Below are positions 52,181-62,935 of a stretch of 64,000 nucleotides of DNA, piece after piece. Within the stretch, counting starts at the first letter, position 1; each line of letters begins with the position of its first letter. Source of the stretch: Bathynomus jamesi (Eukaryota > Arthropoda > Malacostraca > Isopoda > Cirolanidae); assembly GCA_023014485.1 (NCBI GenBank), contig JAJOZX010001731.1:18501-82500 (forward strand), read 5' to 3'. Below the pieces are notes generated by a model. It did no database searches and was not told the DNA's origin. It worked only from the letters and a program-made list of their open reading frames with translations. The position numbers and the translations under genes are program-made.

Positions 52181-52876
52181 TATGTCATAAAAAGTGAAAC
52201 AAAGCAAATTATTCTTACTCGATTAGTTACATTTGAAAAAATAAATAAAATAGGTGCCCTCTCATCTGTTTGAAACAAGACACTTTGTTTTTCCCCAGAA
52301 TTCCTACAACGATCTCCCGATATCCCCCACGGCCGCTCTCACAAGCATCAATCAGTGGACATACACAACGTGTGGCATCCCAATCCCTCACTTCCCTATA
52401 GTCAAAACCCCCACTCCACACCCATTCCTTCTTGAGTAAATTTTTCGATCACCCATATTTATAAGGGGTGGCAAACAATGATTGCCCCCCTCCCTACACA
52501 GATGAAACTAATAGAGGTACAAAAAAACTGATTGTTGCATCTTTTAGACAATTTAATTCTACGTCTAAACAAAACCACTCAATAGTTGGTATTGCCTTCT
52601 TGTGTTTGCCGAACGGCTTCAAGTCGGCAAGGGTGGGAGGTGAGGAGAGACTCGAAAATGTCAGTGTCGTACTCAAGGTCTCGGAGGATTGTTTCGATGT
52701 GCTGCTCCATGGTCCGGCGGCAGAATCGGGTGGCTGGTGGTTCAGCAAGCATCAGGGATTCCGCTGCGGGAGCGCACGGGAGCGCCGCTCCCGCACCTCC
52801 ATTCATCCAAATTTTATTTATTTAATTTTTTGTAGTTGATACTTGGAAGTTGGGAACAAAACATTATACTGAGATT
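52181..52876. other. Unassigned sequence with a GC-rich open frame
   Basis: A 75-codon minus-strand frame (52579-52806) ending DLEYDTDIFESLLTSHPCRL lies in a locally GC-rich island. It and the plus-strand frame across the same DNA (52468-52839) match no family I know. No terminal repeats identified. Confidence 0.4.
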
Positions 52877-52959
52877 CTGCTATTATTTCCTTGTACCGGT
52901 ACATCAGTTAATCAGGTTACCTGATTAAATGATGTACCAGTACAAGGAAATAATAACAG
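52877..52959. repeat. Perfect-type hairpin, arms ~39 bp
   Basis: CTATTATTTCCTTGTACC at the left is mirrored at the right by its complement, with only a few mismatches and no real loop. It could extrude as a cruciform or give a stable RNA hairpin. Confidence 0.88.
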
Positions 52960-53204
52960 CATTTAAATTATGTACCAACATGCAGGTATGATATATCCTT
53001 AGAGCACCTGCACCTTAAAAGTTGCCACTACACCCCTGCCGACACACAAAGAGGGCAAAAAAATTATTGTAACAAAAGTACTAAACGAATCACACGTAGG
53101 TCAGTCTGAGAACCAGCGTGAATAGAATAAATAGCGAAAAACAAGCTTGAAACCACGATAATCGACTGAGGTTATCTCCAAAAAGGAAATACCCCCCCCC
53201 CCGT

Positions 53205-53560
53205 AAAGAAACCACAAGTGCCCCGAGTAATAATGGGGAAATAACTGTATGCAAATACTATGCAAACGGCATCTGCAGATATAAGGAAGGACAGTGTTGA
53301 TATGAGCTTCCGACCATGTGTAATTTTTATTATAATAACGGCCACTGTAAACTTGGCGACATCTGCAAATTTTATCACCCCACCATTTGCAAGGACTATG
53401 CAAGGCAGGGGGGCTGAAAATATGGTAAGAGGTGCTACTATCATCACTTCCCAAAACACTCAAAGAACAATAGGAAAAACGGCAAGAAACCTATGAATAC
53501 AAACCACGAAACAAAGTTTTTCGACATCGCAGACACAATACGGCTACTAAACGGCATACA
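53205..53560 (+). pseudogene. LINE-encoded triple CCCH zinc-finger domain
   Basis: In one frame, interrupted by two stops: finger 1 CKYYANGICRYKEGQC (final H replaced or lost), finger 2 CNFYYNNGHCKLGDICKFYH (C-x8-C-x5-C-x3-H, intact), finger 3 CKDYARQGG-stop-KYGKRCYYHH, where a TGA replaces the second Cys codon. Together they predict an RNA-binding CCCH triad preceding the endonuclease of this LINE. Such fingers commonly bind AU-rich RNA; role in the LINE RNP is inference. Confidence 0.8.
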
Positions 53561-53625
53561 GCACATACTGTGCAGTCGACACAGCTGAGAAATTACGAGA
53601 ACAGGTAAACGGAAACGGAGTTTTC

Positions 53626-54183
53626 TTGGAGGACGGTAGGAATGCAAAACACGCGACACTGAAAGAAATTGAATCTGGAATACTCGAAGGACAACGCAAA
53701 ACAGGAAACATAAATATAGTTCTGGAAAATATTCAAGGGCTAAGACCGAACCACACGATAAACAAAGTTTCATATTTGAAAGGATTTATGGAAGAAACAA
53801 GGACTAACATCCCATGCCTCACAAAAACAAATCTTAAAGACTGCCAAGGAGATTGTGAAAACTGCGAATACTGCATAGATAAAAAAGAATACAAATCTAT
53901 GGTTACAACATTCTACGAACCCGACACAAATAGTAAGAGAGACCATATGACAGAGACACTAATAAGTAAATCAAAACAGCTACATGGAACTCTTAGCAGT
54001 AAAATTGACAAACTTAACGTGATCCTAATAGTCATCTACAGACCTCCGAATACTCCAACTGCAAAGCCATTGCCGACATCAGTAACCTAAGAGAGTCCTT
54101 AAACACCCCATCCCCGAATATAAAACTCTGCGGCGATTTTAATTTCCCATTTATACAATACAAAAGGATGGAAAGAAATGTAT
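53626..54183 (+). pseudogene. LINE family 2 endonuclease fragment
   Basis: The frame 53626-54090 has NINIVLENIQGLRPNHT (first endonuclease block, NxQGL) followed by an LKGFMEETRTNIPCLTKTN block (usual form FL.ET...I.CLTETHL) and VILIVIYRPPNT (the YRPP motif). A second frame gives LCGDFNFPFIQ (the GDFN motif). These are the APE-type endonuclease blocks of the jockey/CR1 group. Catalytic residues in the middle of the domain are lost. It ends at the mariner insertion. Confidence 0.8.
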
Positions 54184-54184
54184 A

Positions 54185-55380
54185 CAGAGTGGTAAGAAAA
54201 AACCCTTCAGAAATATTCAAAATGTTGTTACTTGGACAATATGTAAGTTATACAAGTGAATTATTACTCATTTGAAAGAAGATACCTTTACTTTTTTATT
54301 GATAAGTAATACTTTTCCGTTGCACTTTAAATAACAATGTCACAGCTCACTCCTGAGCAGAGAGTAGAAGTGGTGAAGTTGAGCATGGCAAGTCTCTGAC
54401 AAGAGTACAACGTGCATACAAACATACACACAATTGCAAGACAACTCCATCAAGGCATACAATACTGCGAGCCATACGTAACTTTCAGGAAACAGGAACA
54501 AAGGCAGAAGTGGACCTCCTAAAGTTGCTACAACAAACGAAAATGTTGAATGCATTAGGAGGCCCCCTCAGCAAAGTCCACGAAAATCGTCACGCCGACT
54601 GTCTGCTGAACTTGGCATCACTAGAGGTTGAGCCCATTTTATCTTTCTGTCCGCGTAAACAAGCAAAATCTCCGAATATGGGCTTGTGAGAAGCCACATG
54701 AAACTGAGGAGCGTCCTCTCAGTGTGGAAAAGCTGTGTGGTGTGCTATAGTATATGGATGCATCATCAGTCCATTCTTTTTTGAAGATGAAAATGTGGCA
54801 CTGTGACCATCAACATTATTCGTTATCTTAGATGCTAAGAAGGAAGAACTGGCCAGCAATTCAGAGAAGTAATGATATCAATTAAAACGATCTCTGGTTC
54901 ATTCATGATGGTGCTCCTCCTCACACAGCCAACGTGGTGCTGGACTGGCTGAGAGAAAAGCTGCAGGACAGGATTCCATCGCGACGCACGGAGCAAGAAT
55001 GGCCATCACACAGCCCCGTCTTGAACCCGTGCGACTTTTTCCTCTGAGGTTATCTTAAGAATGAGATGTCCAAAAATCCAACGCCCAGGAATCTAGACAC
55101 CCTCAAAGCTAGCATTCGGCGAGAAGTGAGACGAATCCAGCAAGACACAATCATAGCTGTGGTGGACAACTTCCTCACCAGATTGCGATGGGTGCGAGGG
55201 CAGAAATGGAACTGGATTGAGCATATCATGCACTTCTAGAGTTTATGATTGTATATAAATGTTTATATTAACACAAAAGTAGAAGTCTGTAATTTCAAAT
55301 TATGATTTTATTTTGCCTAGGTACTTGTTCGTTTCTGAAACATGTTCTTAAAGTTGTGACGGTTTCTTCTGACCATTCTA
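54185..55380 (+). mobile_element. Mariner-type element inside LINE, 1.2 kb
   Basis: The left end CAGAGTGGTAAGAAAAAACC and the right end (complement of TAGAATGGTCAGAAGAAACC) are inverted, with TA on both sides (54183-54184, 55381-55382). The LINE reads on beyond it. The transposase is a pseudogene. Confidence 0.85.
54337..55239 (+). pseudogene. Mariner-type transposase, multiply frameshifted
   Basis: Starts MSQLTPEQRVEVVKLSMASL (N-terminal HTH). The centre is broken. The second catalytic block is FIHDGAPPHTANVVLDWLRE and the third HSPVLNPCDFFL (D), ending in NWIEHIMHF with the stop at 55237-55239. Tc1/mariner family; the subfamily cannot be fixed because the first catalytic residue is not readable. 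Confidence 0.8.
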
Positions 55381-55383
55381 TAT

Positions 55384-55918
55384 AGGCACCGGGAAAAAAG
55401 GAGGCACAAGAGAAGACCAGGAACAAGCAAAATTGTTGATAGCCCTAACAAATGAATCTATGTTAACACAGGAGATAACAGATAACACCAGAGAAAATAA
55501 CCGCTTGGATCTGGTATTCACGAATAACGCGAACTTAATCAATGATATAAAAATAACACCAACAAATATCTCAGATCACAATATTATCGAGGTGTCAACT
55601 GCAGTAATATGGCAGAAACACTGAAAGTAAATACTTGTACTGAAGAAAGGAGCAAATCTAAGATTTTAACCTAAATTCAGAGACTATCAATTGGAAAGAA
55701 ATCAGATCCCATATGGCACAAATAGAGTGGAAAACAATCTCAGTAGATAAAACAACTGAAGAAATGCTAATAACCTTAGATGAAAAGACGCTGGAAATCT
55801 TTAAAAAATATGTTCCGAAAGTATAGCCAAAGGGAAAGAGGAATTATTTCGAGAGGCAAAAGTGAACACTATTTTGCAAAAGAAGGAGAGTAGCTGCGAA
55901 GTTAATTAACTGCGCAGA
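55384..55918 (+). pseudogene. LINE family 2 endonuclease-RT linker
   Basis: The frame 55433-55624 contains NRLDLVFTNNANLINDIKIT and DHNIIEVST, matching the LDLVxTN...SDHxxI endonuclease C-terminal block of non-LTR elements (here SDH survives as ISDH). It is followed by decayed linker, ending where the 5S SINE is inserted. Confidence 0.8.
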
Positions 55919-55930
55919 TAACAGCACCAA

Positions 55931-56148
55931 TAATAATAATAATGATTAAGATTGTTTAACCTCCTTCGCAACATCTAAGGTCATATGACGGAGGGGACCT
56001 ACAGCTTTACGTGGGATCCGAACCACGGGTCGTTACATAATCTGGACACGGAGGACGGTCTCCCATCCAATTACTTCCCAGATCCAATGTCGCTTAACTT
56101 CGCTGATCAACGGGAAGCGGTGTTACGACATTGGCTAGGACGTAGCCC
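55931..56148 (-). mobile_element. 5S rRNA-derived SINE with 12-bp duplication
   Basis: Read on the minus strand it begins GGGCTACGTCCTAGCCAATG (5S 5' region), then CAGCGAAGTTAAGCGACATT (box A and intermediate element), then AATTGGATGGGAGACCGTC (box C). A body with GTGGTTCGGATCCCACG and TAAAGCTGTAGGTCC follows, and the tail is (ATT)n. TAACAGCACCAA (55919-55930) and TAACAACACCAA (56149-56160) flank it as a 12-bp target duplication with one mismatch. It is a Pol III-promoted SINE of the 5S class. The body is shared with the tRNA-type SINEs. Confidence 0.88.
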
Positions 56149-56160
56149 TAACAACACCAA

Positions 56161-56925
56161 AAAAGTGATACTAGTGTTGGAGAGTATAGAGAAAGAAATA
56201 CAAACCCTAATTAAAGGCCATTAGGAGAGGAAGAAGATGCGGTGAAAGCAATGAAAGATAACTCAAAATACTTCTATAGCTTCGCGAAAATAAAAATAAA
56301 AACGCGAGCCACTATCTCACCCTTAAGGAGAGGAAATAATGAGCTAACCGACGATCCAAAAGAAATATCTGAAATATTGAGAGCTCAATATGAATCAGCT
56401 TTCAGCACCCCAAAAAGAGAAGCAATACCTGACAGAAATACCTTTTTTGAAGAGGAATTAAATGGAGATTGTATAACTGATTTTGAATTTACCCCAGAAG
56501 ACATAACGAGAGTTATAGGACAAATGTAATCGCATTCAGCTGCAGGTCCAGACAAATGGAATACTTTGTTGATTAAAAACTGTAAGAATGAAATAGTTGC
56601 ACCCCTTTATTGGATCTGGAAAAGATCCCTGGACTCAGGGGGAAATACTGAGCATACTAAAAAGAGCGAATATTGTCCCTATATATAAAAGGGGGGGGAT
56701 AGGTCTCAAACAAGGAAATAGAGACCGATGTCACTGACATCGCATCTCACCAAAATTTTGCTAAAGCATTCGATAAGTGTGATCATGACATAATAGCACA
56801 TAAAATGAAACATGTGTGAATAGCAGACAACGTGGGTAAGTGGATTTACAACTTCCTTAGACAACGTTAGCAAGTCGTAAAAATCCAAGGTACATCATCA
56901 TCAGAATCAGATGTACGCTTTTTTA
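56161..56925 (+). pseudogene. LINE family 2 linker and RT start
   Basis: Frame 56242-56529 reads FYSFAKIKIKTRATISPLRR and EFTPEDITRVIGQM, homologous to 29621-29992. The continuation (AGPDKWNTLLIKNCKNE at about 56540) carries RT block 0/1. The sequence is then broken, with KAFDKCDHD readable near 56765, and the copy ends at about 56925. Confidence 0.8.
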
Positions 56926-57501
56926 TAACGGTAAAATCTAACCTGGTTTGTAATATTTTACATTTCTTGTTTTTGTGGGAATTGTACCAGTTCCTGTAAA
57001 AACCTACTTAGTCCGAAGAAAGAAAGAAATGGCTGAAGAAAACGCAAGAAAAGAAAGGTATGATCATGGTAATTAACTAATCCCATCTGCAAAGTATTAA
57101 TGAGTATTTTTTACCTATTTTGATTAGATATTTTGATGAATTACAAAAATTTACTGTAGTTTTCACCAGTTTTTTTGGTTCAGTAGAAACAGCAGCTAAA
57201 ACCCTAAGATTTTATTTCTTAAATTGTCTGCGTAGATTCGAAGAATATAATATAGGCAAAATATTGTAAACTAATTATGTTTTGTTATTCATTGAGGCAA
57301 ATTGAGAAGAAAGGGCAAAGAAAAGCCTTTTACATTTATTTTTAATTTTTTTTTTACATGCTATTTGTTTATGTTCAGAAATATACAAAACGTCCTAAAA
57401 AATAACTTTATCAGCAAAACAATAATGTGGAATGTGGATATATCTCAAAAAATAGATTTACATCATTCGTTAACTGAACTTTGGAATGTTACTACACCTA
57501 A
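56926..57501. other. No gene recognised
   Basis: AT-rich; a 67-codon frame (57302-57505) is rich in F/N/I and looks fortuitous. Confidence 0.4.
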
Positions 57502-57639
57502 TTAATTTTGGGACTAGTATGTTTAATGGACTGTTCTCGATTTTCCCACGAAATTGCAAACAAGGGCAGTCGATGACCCTGATTTTGTTTCTGCAATCGG
57601 TTTTCTTAAGAAATGATAAAGAAAAATGTTATTGGATAT

Positions 57640-58145
57640 TGAATAAATTTATTTACTGAAACGACGCAATACACTCCAACATCTTTTTGAATAAGTCCGA
57701 GCTGGTGTGGCGCTTACGCCATACAAATTCACAAAGGTACGAGTCAAGTTGGTCGCGATCTGTTCCGCATCGCAGTATGTTCGATTGTTTCAATGAATTC
57801 CACAAGCTTTACACCTGCTGAGTGTGAGCCCCGGTAGATGGGTCGATAAAGTTCATGCTGTGGTTAACACTGTAATGCGAATAGTTGTACCCAGCGAGTT
57901 GATCAATGCCCTCGTACGCCTTCCACATGTCGCTCATGATCGTTGACCCTGGAAGAATGGATGCCTTTATACAGTCAACTAACGTTGTCCGATCGCGCTT
58001 GGGAACAGCGTAGAGAAACACGTCTCCTGATTCTCTACAAACTCCACCAAATACCCATTGCTGTGGCAAACCTTTTCTTAGGAATAACATCATGTTCCTG
58101 GAAAAACTTTACTGCGGATATCGTCAGGCACATTTTGCCATAGCC
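57640..58145 (-). pseudogene. Merlin transposase (partial, ISXO2-like)
   Basis: The frame 57809-58093 contains QQWVFGGVCRESGDVFLYAV, then SILPGSTIMSDMWKAYEGID (the second catalytic D in SDxW) and HYSVNHSMNFIDPSTGAHTQ (VNHSxNFxD..TGAHT, the third catalytic region), the core of the ISXO2-like fold. An N-terminal segment lies at 58145-58085 in another frame and a C-terminal block (SYLCEFVWRKRH) near 57710. The first catalytic region is missing, so the gene is deleted and frameshifted. Merlin transposases cut and paste, leaving 8-9 bp duplications. Confidence 0.88.
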
Positions 58146-58240
58146 ACTTCAAATTAATACAAACATCACTCATTGTTCTGCAAAAAAAATGACAAGAATT
58201 AGTGCGATATCTTGCAAAAAACAATAATAAAAGAAACTCG

Positions 58241-58302
58241 ATTAGGTCAGGTTAGGTTAGGTTAGGTCAGGTTAGGTCAGGTTAGGTTAGGTTAGGTTAG
58301 GT
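58241..58302. repeat. (TTAGG)n array with TCAGG variants
   Basis: A short run of GGTTAGGTTAGGTCAGG just inside the right terminal repeat of the Merlin element. The arthropod telomere repeat is TTAGG. Confidence 0.9.
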
Positions 58303-58439
58303 TTCTCAAGAAAACCTATTGCAGAAACAAAATCAGGGTCATCGACTGCCCTTGTTTGCAATTTCATAGGAAAATCGAGAGCAGTCCATGAAACATACTA
58401 GGTCCTTAATTTTTTACATATGATCTGAAAAACATAATA

Positions 58440-58469
58440 AGTACACTATTATGTTTTTGTCTGTTCGTT

Positions 58470-58513
<44 letters not shown>

Positions 58514-58539
58514 CTAACAGACAAAAACATAAGTGTTCT

Positions 58540-58575
<36 letters not shown>
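58440..58575. repeat. TA tracts with a fold-back
   Basis: ATTATGTTTTTGTCTGTT (near 58447) and its complement AACAGACAAAAACATAA (near 58515) surround a (TA)n tract; another (TA)n follows at 58545. Confidence 0.85.
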
Positions 58576-58581
<6 letters not shown>

Positions 58582-59253
58582 GCGTGCGTAATTATAAATC
58601 GGAGAAACCAAAAGAAAATAGAGAAAGTGTATGAGAAGTGAATTTATTGCTAAAACTTCTGTATAGACCCGTTTACATTAACAAAATAAAAACAAAGTGT
58701 AAAGTGAACAGTACTAAGGTAAAATTTTATTCATTCCCTAGGATCCATCTTGTTGTATAATTAATAGTTTATTCTGAGCTAGTAGCGATTTTCTCCAGTT
58801 AATATTGTTATGATACGTTTAAAGTTGTGCAATCTCGCCTCTGACGTGAAAAAACCGGAACATATATTTTCATTACGTTGGAGGAAATTTCACAGACAGT
58901 CCATAAATTCCACTCCATAAATTTCATAAGTTGCAAATATTTCTTTAGTCTGTCACTTATTCTTGAATAAAAACAGTTTTAGTTTCATCAGATAAAATAT
59001 TAGTGCGAGGAACTTGTTTCTTGAGTGATAATTATACATAATGTACCCGTATTCCTTCGAAGTAATTTCCTTATATCCTTTCGTAAAATTTTTGCCCGAA
59101 GTTCCAGAAATAGATTTATTTGTTTATTTGTGAGAGATCATCCAGAACTAAAGGTTATGCTCCTATGCTCCTAAAGGTTATGCTCCTATGCTCCTAAAGG
59201 CTATGTTCACAATTTTGTGATGTCATACTCATTTTCATGAAATATAACTGTAT
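58576..59253. other. Unassigned, with a short tandem repeat
   Basis: No gene recognised. A 28-base unit (GGTTATGCTCCTATGCTCCTAAA) is repeated about 2.5 times at 59152-59206. Confidence 0.5.
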
Positions 59254-59261
59254 ATTCATTA

Positions 59262-62083
59262 CAGTGATGTAGCGGTTGTCCGCAACCGCAAACGCAATTG
59301 GGGAGCAACCACACATATTCTCAGCTCTGCACCCGCAACTGCATTTATCAGTGCGGTTATTGCGGTTGTTTGAGGATATCTTCTTACTAGGGCAACCAAA
59401 TGCTATAAATGCTAGTGTTATGGCTATAAATGCTATAAACGTCGCCAAATGCTGTTCCTGTCATACCTCATGCCTTCACTCAAGGATGCAAAAAAGTAAA
59501 AGTTTGCTACGTCCTAATTGCGACATGTCTAGAATTGCTACATGGACTGGATGGATAGATGCATTATGTAATAACTTACAATTATCATCGCCAGGTGGCT
59601 AGAAAAGCATTATTTTAATTATATTTAATAAAGCAATGATGATGTATAATTACTGTTCATAGAAAAGATAAAAAACACTCAACTTTTTTTATTAGAAATT
59701 AGGCAACCTTCACTACCAAGTTACAAACTAAACTAAAGCACCAGCTTCAGTATCTGTTCAGACACGAGTGATGGTGGTTGTGTTGCACTAGCTCTCCGTC
59801 GCTACCTTTGTAACGTTAAGGGCTTCAACCCATTAGTAAAGTGTTAGACTGTGGTGCAACCATCATGGAGCGATCTACGAGTGCAGTGTGGAAGTACTTC
59901 TCGAGAGTGTCAAACGATGTAGGGAAGTGTGTCATATGTAATAAGAACTATTCACGAAAGGGAAGGAGTACAACTAACTTAAAAAATTGCCTGCGTTCAA
60001 TGCACAAGAAGGAATATAATGAAGTGATATCTAGTGAAAATGAAGCTAATGAACAGTCAAAGAAGAAAAAGGAATCAAAAGTGTCTCTTACACCCCTACA
60101 GGAAATGAAGTGTGGAGTGGAAGAAAAGAATCAGACGATTAAAAGTTGCTTCGAAAAAGTAAAAATTTGGGACGCGAATCATTCCAAATCAAAATCACTG
60201 GACTATCGCATAGCCGAAATGATAATAATGGATGACTTGCCATTCAGCCACGATGAGGACTTAGGTTTCATGAGAATCATGGCTGAAACAGCTCCACAGT
60301 ATAAAGTGTAACAGCGTCAGTTCTACACCGATCTTATATGCAACGATATCTATGACTTTCTTTCAAAGAAAGTGTTCAAAATTCTTGAGCCTCTAAAAGA
60401 TTCCAAAGTATCATTGACAACGGATGCTTGGTCAGACACGTCTGCTGGAGTGTCTTTACTCTCTTTGACATGCCATGCAGTGAATCAAGGCTTCAACAGA
60501 ACCAATTTAGTGATCAACGTAATACCACTTGAAGATCGCCACACTGGAGAATACTTGTCAGAAAAATTTGAGCAGATGCTTCAGAAGTGGGATATTGCCC
60601 ATTTATCCACTCATTGTGTAATGCGCAACTCAGGAGCAAACATGATAAAAGCTTTGTTTCTCACTGGCGACCATAATATCGATTGCACTGTTCATAAACT
60701 GCAACTTGTAATCAAAAGTGGCTTATCCTCACAAAAATCTCTCAGTGACTTGTTAGCTAAACTTCGATCCATCGCTACTCATTTCGACCATTCTACGATG
60801 GCGCAGGATGAGTTAAAAAAATCAGAAACGCTTAGAGTATCCTGAACTTACAGTCATTCATGATGTCGCCACAAATGATGCAGAGAACACTGAAGTTGAA
60901 GGAACCGCTGAGTCTATATATCGCTGCTAACTCCAAAATGCAACAACTCACTAACGTCGACTTCACTCTCTTATCAAATTGTGTGGCTGTGCTGGATCCA
61001 TTCGGTGGTATCACAAAAAGACTGAGTAGTTCCACCTCTTCCATATCTGAGGTTATTCTCCTCATCGTTTCCTTGAAAAATGTGCTGCAGCCTCGAAGTG
61101 ATGATTCTGAAGCTGATCGTGGAATCAAAACAATGAAGGAGATAATGCGCACAGAGCTAGCAAGGAGATTTGATGGCCTAGAAGCAAATGACATGTATTC
61201 TTTGGCTACCTATTTGGATCCAAGGTACAAAGCAAAAATTTTTTCCGCTTCACATGTCACAAAAGGTGTTCAGGAAAAATTGGGATATCTTTGTGATGAA
61301 ATGGACAAGGCTCAACATCATCGGACTCGGAGACAGCCAGTGAACCACCGGCAAAGAAACCACTGATTGATTTAGGCTAGTCATCAGCTTCTACGAGTAA
61401 ATCAATAACAATAATGGACTCAATGAGTGCTCTATTGGCTTCGAGTAGTGATGACGAGACCGAAACTGAGTCAAGCAGAGACTCGCAAAAAATGATCGAG
61501 AAATATCATAACGAGAAAAAGATTGGACAAGAAGATGATGCTTTGGCTTGGTGGAGGTCAAATCAAAAGAAATACAAAAATTTGAGCAAACTGGCTTGGA
61601 CATACCTTGGATGTCCTCCTTCAAGTGTTCCTAGTGAACAATTATTTAGTGGATCATGGATCATCTACGATGAAAAAAAATAGGCTGAAGGGGGACAAAG
61701 CTGAAAAACTTTTATTTTTGAAATACAGTCTCCCAGCAATTCAATTTAAATATAAGGATTAAATATTGTGTATATATATTATAATTATATACACCACTTT
61801 CGAATGGGCGGTGGTTGGGGAAAGTGGTCGGTGGGATGCAAAACGCGTTGAGTCCTCGTCCCGCATCCTGGAAACACACTTTTTACAGTTTAGATTATAG
61901 TCATTATATTGTAGACTGTGAAAAGTGTGGCTAAAACGCGATATTTTATTGTGTTGTTTATTCTTAGGTAATATTATGATGTTATAGGGTACATAACCAC
62001 AACCGCAACTGCGCGGAGCTCTATTTGTAAGCTCCGCAACCGCAACCGCAGAGCTATGAAAAATGACAACCGCTACATCAAAA
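59262..62083 (+). mobile_element. hAT transposon, 2.8 kb, degraded
   Basis: The left end is CAGTGATGTAGCGGTTGTC and the right end is the complement of GATGTAGCGGTTGTC, with the last three bases altered. ATTCATTA is duplicated (59254-59261, 62084-62091). Subterminal GCAACCGCAACCGCA repeats occur on both sides. It holds a hAT transposase pseudogene on the plus strand. Confidence 0.88.
59864..61683 (+). pseudogene. hAT transposase (BED-finger), broken
   Basis: Starts MERSTSAVWKYFSRVSNDVG at 59864 with a BED zinc finger (CVICNKNYSRKGRSTTNLKN, C-x2-C ... H). Next come LTTDAWSDTSAGVSL (first catalytic D region), NSGANMIKAL and CTVHKLQLVI (C-x2-H), then LSEPLSLYIAANSKM-type sequence and the C-terminal dimerisation region, with WWRSNQKKYKNLSKLAWTYL and VPSEQLFSGSWIIYDEKK at 61560-61680. 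The usual RW motif between the C-x2-H and the downstream block is missing, and there are stops near 60310, 60844 and 61366. Not functional. Confidence 0.85.
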
Positions 62084-62091
62084 ATTCATTA

Positions 62092-62475
62092 TATCAGGGG
62101 TTCCCAACCTTTTTCGGTTGACGTACCACTTTTTTCTACCGAATGAAAACCGTAGGGAGGGTTGACTAGTGTTCAATCTTGAATTCTCAGCCCTGTCTAC
62201 AAAGTTACATTTATTCTAATGATATTCACCAGCATTTTTACTGAATCGAAATCTTGATTTTGACTTTGTACGTTATCGTTAAATATAAAATCTACGTCGA
62301 CAGCAAACTGAATAGCATGCATACCCGCAGTCGGGAAGGTTACAACTAATATTACTGTACTTTGAAAACGTTGTCATGAGAGTAGTAGTATGGACGTATT
62401 TAGGTAGACGGAAATGGATCGATTTGAGAATTTCCGCTATGAGTTCCTCACGTCCGTCCGTTTATGATTTACGTG
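62092..62475. other. Unassigned; hAT-like end at the left
   Basis: Starts with CAGGGGTTCCCAACC, which resembles a hAT terminal repeat, but no partner end was found. The rest has no recognised feature. Confidence 0.4.
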
Positions 62476-62935
62476 TACGGAAATTTTTGGTGTGATGACG
62501 TCACGCGGTCCTCAAGTCCTTTTATCAGGTGTATTTGAGGTGGGTGGGAGAAGGGTAGGATAGGTTGGGAGACTTCATGAATCTTGATGAAGCATATTTA
62601 AGGATTGCGTAGCCTCTGGGGGTGGGGGATTGTCGTAGACCGGCATGCGTCCGAGGGGCGACACCTGGAACCCGGAATCAGCTCAGCCCACGCTCACCCG
62701 CCGTGCAACAACGACCACGCGTTCCACGTACCCTGCGCCAGCACACCCACACGCTGAACCCACGTGCCAACCCAGCAGCGTGTTATCCATGCCCACGCCC
62801 ATCCCGGCCGCACGATATAGTTTTCAGAGTGTTTACGGACCAGCTCTTTAAGAAGAGGGAGTTTGTTTGTGTATGCAGGGAACATCGCTCTCATGCTTCA
62901 GGCTTCCGCTGAGATATATATAAATGTATATTTAA
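62476..62935. promoter_or_regulatory. GC-rich island with CRE and TATA-like motifs
   Basis: Local composition is strikingly GC-rich compared with the rest of the window. TGACGTCA (62496-62503) and TATTTAAGG (62595-62603) precede a 280-base GC-rich stretch with several short open frames that match no known protein. It could be a promoter plus leader of an unknown gene, or a solo LTR. I saw neither TG...CA boundaries nor a coding exon, so this is open. Confidence 0.35.

Larger units (their letters stand above)
53050..56925 (+). mobile_element. Non-LTR retrotransposon, family 2, copy 4 (5' end included)
   Basis: The most 5'-complete family 2 copy. In order: CCCH zinc-finger domain (53205-53465), endonuclease region (53626-54183), mariner insertion (54185-55380), endonuclease end and linker (55384-55918 and 56161-56530), a 5S SINE insertion (55931-56148) and RT start (56540-56925), where it is truncated at TCATCATCAGAATCAGATG. 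Its frames are broken repeatedly. Confidence 0.8.
57510..58405 (-). mobile_element. Merlin-type DNA transposon, 896 bp
   Basis: Terminal repeats of about 100 bases begin GGGACTAGTATGTTTAATGG and end with the complement of GGACCTAGTATGTTTCATGG. TTAATTTT is duplicated at both sides (57502-57509, 58406-58413), the 8-bp duplication typical of Merlin. It encodes part of a Merlin (IS1016/ISXO2-like) transposase and has a TTAGG array inside its right half. Confidence 0.9.

Noticed and set aside
52468..52839. Overlapping open frames in a GC-rich island
   Set aside because: Both strands are open because of high GC content; no motif.
55931..56148. 5S rRNA gene
   Set aside because: The 5S part is diverged and fused to a SINE body with an (ATT)n tail and a 12-bp target duplication.
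62476..62935. LTR retrotransposon LTR
   Set aside because: No TG...CA boundaries, primer-binding site or internal gag/pol sequence found; left as an open regulatory island.
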